From Alphaproteobacteria bacterium UBA4588 (GTDB taxonomy: Bacteria; Pseudomonadota; Alphaproteobacteria; Puniceispirillales; Puniceispirillaceae): a stretch of DNA of 8,365 nucleotides. Where the stretch lies: contig DGJU01000004.1 in NCBI GenBank assembly GCA_002387605.1, forward strand, positions 6,573-14,937, read 5' to 3'. Below are positions 6,291 to 8,365 of the stretch, one piece after another. A program made the position numbers and the translations under genes. The notes beneath the pieces were generated by a model. The model was not told the origin of the DNA and did not search any database. It was given only the letters and a program-made list of their open reading frames with translations. Positions within the stretch are counted from its first letter, which is position 1. Every line of letters starts with the position of its first letter.

Positions 6291-7229
6291 TTACCCCTTT
6301 CGGGTCTGGCCTGCCCGCATCGCCGGCGCCAGAACAGTGCGGTCTTGCGGAACAGCTCCCTCAAACTGGCTAGAGATATCCATCTCAGCGATCATATCCT
6401 GATGCAGAGCGGTAGCTGTTGGCAGGTAGTGAGACAATCCCAGCTCTTCCAAGGTTTTTGCAACTTCTCGCATCTCAGCAGCGCGCCGTTTCGCATGAAC
6501 CGCCGTGCGTTCCATAAAATAATCTGCAAGGCCCGGCATATCAGCCATGCCAAGTGTTTTCCCAGCAGACGCCAAAATACGCGTATCAAGCCCAAGAGCT
6601 TGTGATGCGGTCACAGATTCGCAAATAAGTGACTCAACGCCCTTAATCAGAACGGACCTCAGCATTTTCACGATACATGCCTGCCCCGGCTCTGCCCCTT
6701 CCCATTCATACACAAACCCATAACGGTCGAGCAAAGGGGCTAATCTTGCCTGTTCTGGCCCTGCAATAAGAAGCGATGTGCGATGCCCCGCCGGATGGAT
6801 AGGCGCCATTATCGCCAAATCGATGTAGCGGGCCGCAACATTATGGCTGTGGAGCGCCTCTGCTGCGAGATGTTTTGTGCCCGGAGACACTGAATTGCCA
6901 TCCATGAAGATATGGCTATCAGACAGAAATGGGGCAATAGACTGGGCAGCAAGAACAGCCTCATCGGCCGTCACGACACTGATAATAAGCTCTGCTGATG
7001 TAGCAAGCTCATCAGGAGTAGCGCACATAATAACGCCTGTCTGCTGCTGCTGGGCGGCGCGGTCTTCATCTGTGATAATGGCATGGTCAAACGCACTAAT
7101 AGTTACATCATAATCTTTGAGAAGACTTGCCGCTATCGCCTGACCTGCCTCACCAAAACCCAGCAATCCAAACTGTTCACCCCTCATAAAAGAGCCTGTT
7201 TTTTCATTTCTTTGATCAGCGTTTATCAT
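6291..7229 (-). CDS. NAD(P)-dependent beta-hydroxyacid dehydrogenase-like protein with DUF1932 C-terminal domain
   Basis: This is a 312-aa cytoplasmic oxidoreductase of the 6-phosphogluconate / 3-hydroxyisobutyrate dehydrogenase superfamily. An N-terminal Rossmann domain has the GFGEAG nucleotide loop (Gly24, 26 and 29), then IISVVTADEA (about 82-91) and MDGNSVSPGTK (109-119), the usual D-x-NS-x-xP segment. The all-helical C-terminal half carries IVKMLRSVLIKGVESL (186-201), a DUF1932-type signature. Lys188 lies where the catalytic Lys of the superfamily is expected, and Lys196 is also conserved in this subfamily as I recall it. AAGGA sits 7 nt before ATG 7229; an internal Met15 has no such signal. 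The native substrate of most DUF1932 proteins is unknown. Placed between a TTT binding protein and the Sdh/hydro-lyase genes, it could oxidise a hydroxy-dicarboxylate, a malate-dehydrogenase-like step absent elsewhere in the cluster. That role is inference. Confidence 0.83.
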   Translation of the reverse strand: MINADQRNEKTGSFMRGEQFGLLGFGEAGQAIAASLLKDYDVTISAFDHAIITDEDRAAQQQQTGVIMCATPDELATSAELIISVVTADEAVLAAQSIAPFLSDSHIFMDGNSVSPGTKHLAAEALHSHNVAARYIDLAIMAPIHPAGHRTSLLIAGPEQARLAPLLDRYGFVYEWEGAEPGQACIVKMLRSVLIKGVESLICESVTASQALGLDTRILASAGKTLGMADMPGLADYFMERTAVHAKRRAAEMREVAKTLEELGLSHYLPTATALHQDMIAEMDISSQFEGAVPQDRTVLAPAMRAGQTRKG

Positions 7230-7264
7230 TGCTCTGTCCTTACGATTATTGCTCCTGCCATCCT

Positions 7265-7270
7265 ACTATA
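7265..7270 (-). promoter_or_regulatory. Possible -10 box for the DUF1932 gene
   Basis: TATAGT on the minus strand matches five of six bases of TATAAT and would give a leader of about 30 nt that includes the AAGGA ribosome binding site. No good -35 lies 16-18 bp upstream, so the promoter may depend on an activator bound at the adjacent dyad (7288-7320). Confidence 0.35.
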
Positions 7271-7287
7271 AGAAACAAAAAGTTTAA

Positions 7288-7320
7288 TTGCTTGATAATT
7301 AGTCGGAAATATTCAAGTAA
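7288..7320. promoter_or_regulatory. 33-bp imperfect dyad between divergent genes: candidate operator
   Basis: TTGCTTGATAATT at 7288-7300 and AATATTCAAGTAA at 7308-7320 are inverted copies with 10 of 13 positions matching around a 7-bp spacer; CTTGA/TCAAG is the perfect core. It sits in the 138-bp region between the DUF1932 gene and the tctC-like gene. Size and place fit a site for a dimeric transcription factor controlling both genes. No regulator gene lies in the window, so the protein is unknown. Confidence 0.45.
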
Positions 7321-7356
7321 TCTTAGACGTTAAAAAATAGAAGTTTCATAATTTTT

Positions 7357-7361
7357 GGGAG
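7357..7361 (+). promoter_or_regulatory. Ribosome binding site of the tctC-like gene
   Basis: GGGAG lies 6 nt before ATG 7368. A second in-frame ATG at 7380 (residue 5) has no Shine-Dalgarno, so the upstream start is chosen; either start leaves a normal signal peptide. Confidence 0.65.
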
Positions 7362-7367
7362 AAAAAC

Positions 7368-8365
7368 ATGACATTTTTAATGAAAAAACTTGCTCGCTCT
7401 GTAATGAGTGCAAGTTGTGTTGCAGGCATGGTTGCCGTAACAGCGCTTCCAGCATCAGCTGCGGTTGATTTTTCTGGCAAAACGATTGAATGGACCATTC
7501 CATTTTCTGAGACTGGTGGTTCTGCGAAATGGGCAAACTTTTTTGCGCCCCTTTTATCTGAGACCCTACCAGGCAACCCAACAGTTGTTGTAAAGTTCAT
7601 GCCAGGTGCAGGCTCTACAAAAGGCGCGAACTGGTTTCAGAAGCAAACTCACACAGATGGAACAGTCATGTTTGGCTCTTCTGGCTCAACACAGTTCCCG
7701 TATCTTCTGGGCGACCCACGGGTTCGGTACGAATATAAAGAATGGAACCCAGTCATGGCATCAGGTACAGGCGGTGTTGCCTATCTGAGTGCTGAAGATG
7801 GCGCAAAGTTTGATGGCACAGCCAACAACCTGAAGGGCAAAACCTATATTTATGGCAATCAGGGTGCAACGCGCCTTGACCTTATTCCAGCGCTGGCGTG
7901 GAAAATGCTTGGTATGAATGTTGAGCATGTCATGGGTGTCAAGGGCCGTGGTGATGGCCGCAAGATGTTCGAATCAGGTGAAGCAACAATCGACTACCAG
8001 ACATCATCAGCTTACCTGAAGAATGTTGTGCCGATGGTTGCCGAAGGCAAAGCTGTTCCTATGATGAGTTGGGGAGCACTTGGCGCAAATGGCGATATTG
8101 TTCGTGACCCAACCTTCCCAGAAATGCTTACCTTCAAGGAAGTCTGTGACGCAACAGACGGCTGTAAGACGTCTGGCCCACAGTGGGAAGCATGGAAAGC
8201 CTTCTTCATTGCTGGTTTCCCATCACAGAAAATTGCCTTCCTACCTGCTGGCACACCGCAGGATGTTATCGACACATATGCTGACGCTTTTGCAAAAATC
8301 GGTGCACGCCCTGACTTTGCAGAAATTTCATCAAAGCGTCTGGGTAAATACCCGATGTTTGCTGG
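7368..8365 (+). CDS. TctC/Bug-family periplasmic solute-binding protein of a TTT transporter, 3' end cut
   Basis: This extracytoplasmic protein captures a carboxylate and hands it to TctA/TctB-type membrane subunits of a tripartite tricarboxylate transporter. The frame is open to the edge (332 codons), so little is missing. A Sec signal peptide covers residues 1-31: Lys6, Lys7 and Arg10, a hydrophobic core, and an ASA-AV cleavage site. The family pattern follows: TIPFSETGG (43-51) for the Pf-x-x-GG loop, KFMPGAGSTKGANW (76-89) for the kPGAgg-x-x-ga stretch, then LKGKTYIYGNQG and FLPAGTPQDVID (291-302). The Asp that usually follows the GG is absent (GGSAKW). The mature part visible has only two Cys, 260 and 266, which could form a disulfide. 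GGGAG lies 6 nt before the ATG. The ligand cannot be predicted; dicarboxylates are suggested by the neighbours. The membrane subunits may lie beyond the right edge. Confidence 0.87.
   Translation, partial: MTFLMKKLARSVMSASCVAGMVAVTALPASAAVDFSGKTIEWTIPFSETGGSAKWANFFAPLLSETLPGNPTVVVKFMPGAGSTKGANWFQKQTHTDGTVMFGSSGSTQFPYLLGDPRVRYEYKEWNPVMASGTGGVAYLSAEDGAKFDGTANNLKGKTYIYGNQGATRLDLIPALAWKMLGMNVEHVMGVKGRGDGRKMFESGEATIDYQTSSAYLKNVVPMVAEGKAVPMMSWGALGANGDIVRDPTFPEMLTFKEVCDATDGCKTSGPQWEAWKAFFIAGFPSQKIAFLPAGTPQDVIDTYADAFAKIGARPDFAEISSKRLGKYPMFA

Noticed and set aside
6261..6300. Rho-independent terminator after the DUF1932 gene
   Set aside because: A T7 tract is present on the minus strand, but the preceding bases do not form a convincing stem; the CCC-GAAA-GGG pairing lies inside the coding tail and is not next to the T-tract.
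7410..7430. Lipobox at Cys17 of the solute-binding protein
   Set aside because: The residues before Cys (MSAS) do not fit L-A/S-G/A-C, and a normal ASA-AV signal peptidase I site follows.
8012..8275. Minus-strand open frame of 87 codons inside the tctC-like gene
   Set aside because: It is a shadow of a clear secreted binding protein with conserved motifs in the plus frame.

Overview
The window looks like a chromosomal stretch from an alphaproteobacterium, plausibly a marine heterotroph. The GC content is moderate and the genes are tightly packed. It carries succinate dehydrogenase (SDH)-type anchors with alphaproteobacterial motifs, a tripartite tricarboxylate transporter (TTT) binding protein and a DUF1932 dehydrogenase. 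This lineage guess rests on protein style only; the window has no rRNA or other marker gene.

Layout: almost everything lies on the minus strand and is transcribed from right to left. At the right edge, on the plus strand, is a nearly complete gene for a TctC/Bug-type periplasmic solute-binding protein (7368 to the edge). A 138-bp divergent intergenic region with a marked dyad separates it from a minus-strand NAD(P)-binding beta-hydroxyacid dehydrogenase-like gene with a DUF1932 C-terminus (7229-6291). After a 218-bp gap comes a compact minus-strand run: SDH/fumarate reductase iron-sulfur subunit (6072-5344), an SdhD-like anchor (5344-4997), an SdhC-like anchor (5000-4659), the flavoprotein (4658-2856), the alpha and beta subunits of a two-subunit Fe-S hydro-lyase of the class I fumarase / L(+)-tartrate dehydratase family (2824-1862 and 1898-1218), and finally an aspartate/aromatic aminotransferase cut by the left edge (1112-1). 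Junctions in this run are TGATG, ATGA, TAG-ATG, 31 bp, a 37-nt overlap and 105 bp, which is strong evidence for an operon.

Together the genes read as a dicarboxylate module: uptake (TctC), flavin-dependent C-C dehydrogenation or its reverse (Sdh-like), hydration of the double bond (hydro-lyase), possible oxidation of the hydroxyacid (DUF1932 enzyme) and transamination of the 2-oxoacid (AspC-like). It mirrors succinate-fumarate-malate-oxaloacetate-aspartate. However, several enzymes depart from the housekeeping pattern. The flavoprotein has Cys in place of the flavin-attaching His. The iron-sulfur subunit and the SdhD-like anchor lack known ubiquinone-site residues. The hydro-lyase alpha subunit lacks the usual KGGGSEN signature. 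I therefore infer a second, specialised complex, either a fumarate reductase-like branch or a route for a substituted C4/C5 dicarboxylate, rather than the main TCA-cycle enzymes. The substrate cannot be read from the sequence.

I saw no rRNA, tRNA, CRISPR array, insertion sequence or frameshifted gene, and no stretch over 300 bp lacks a gene.
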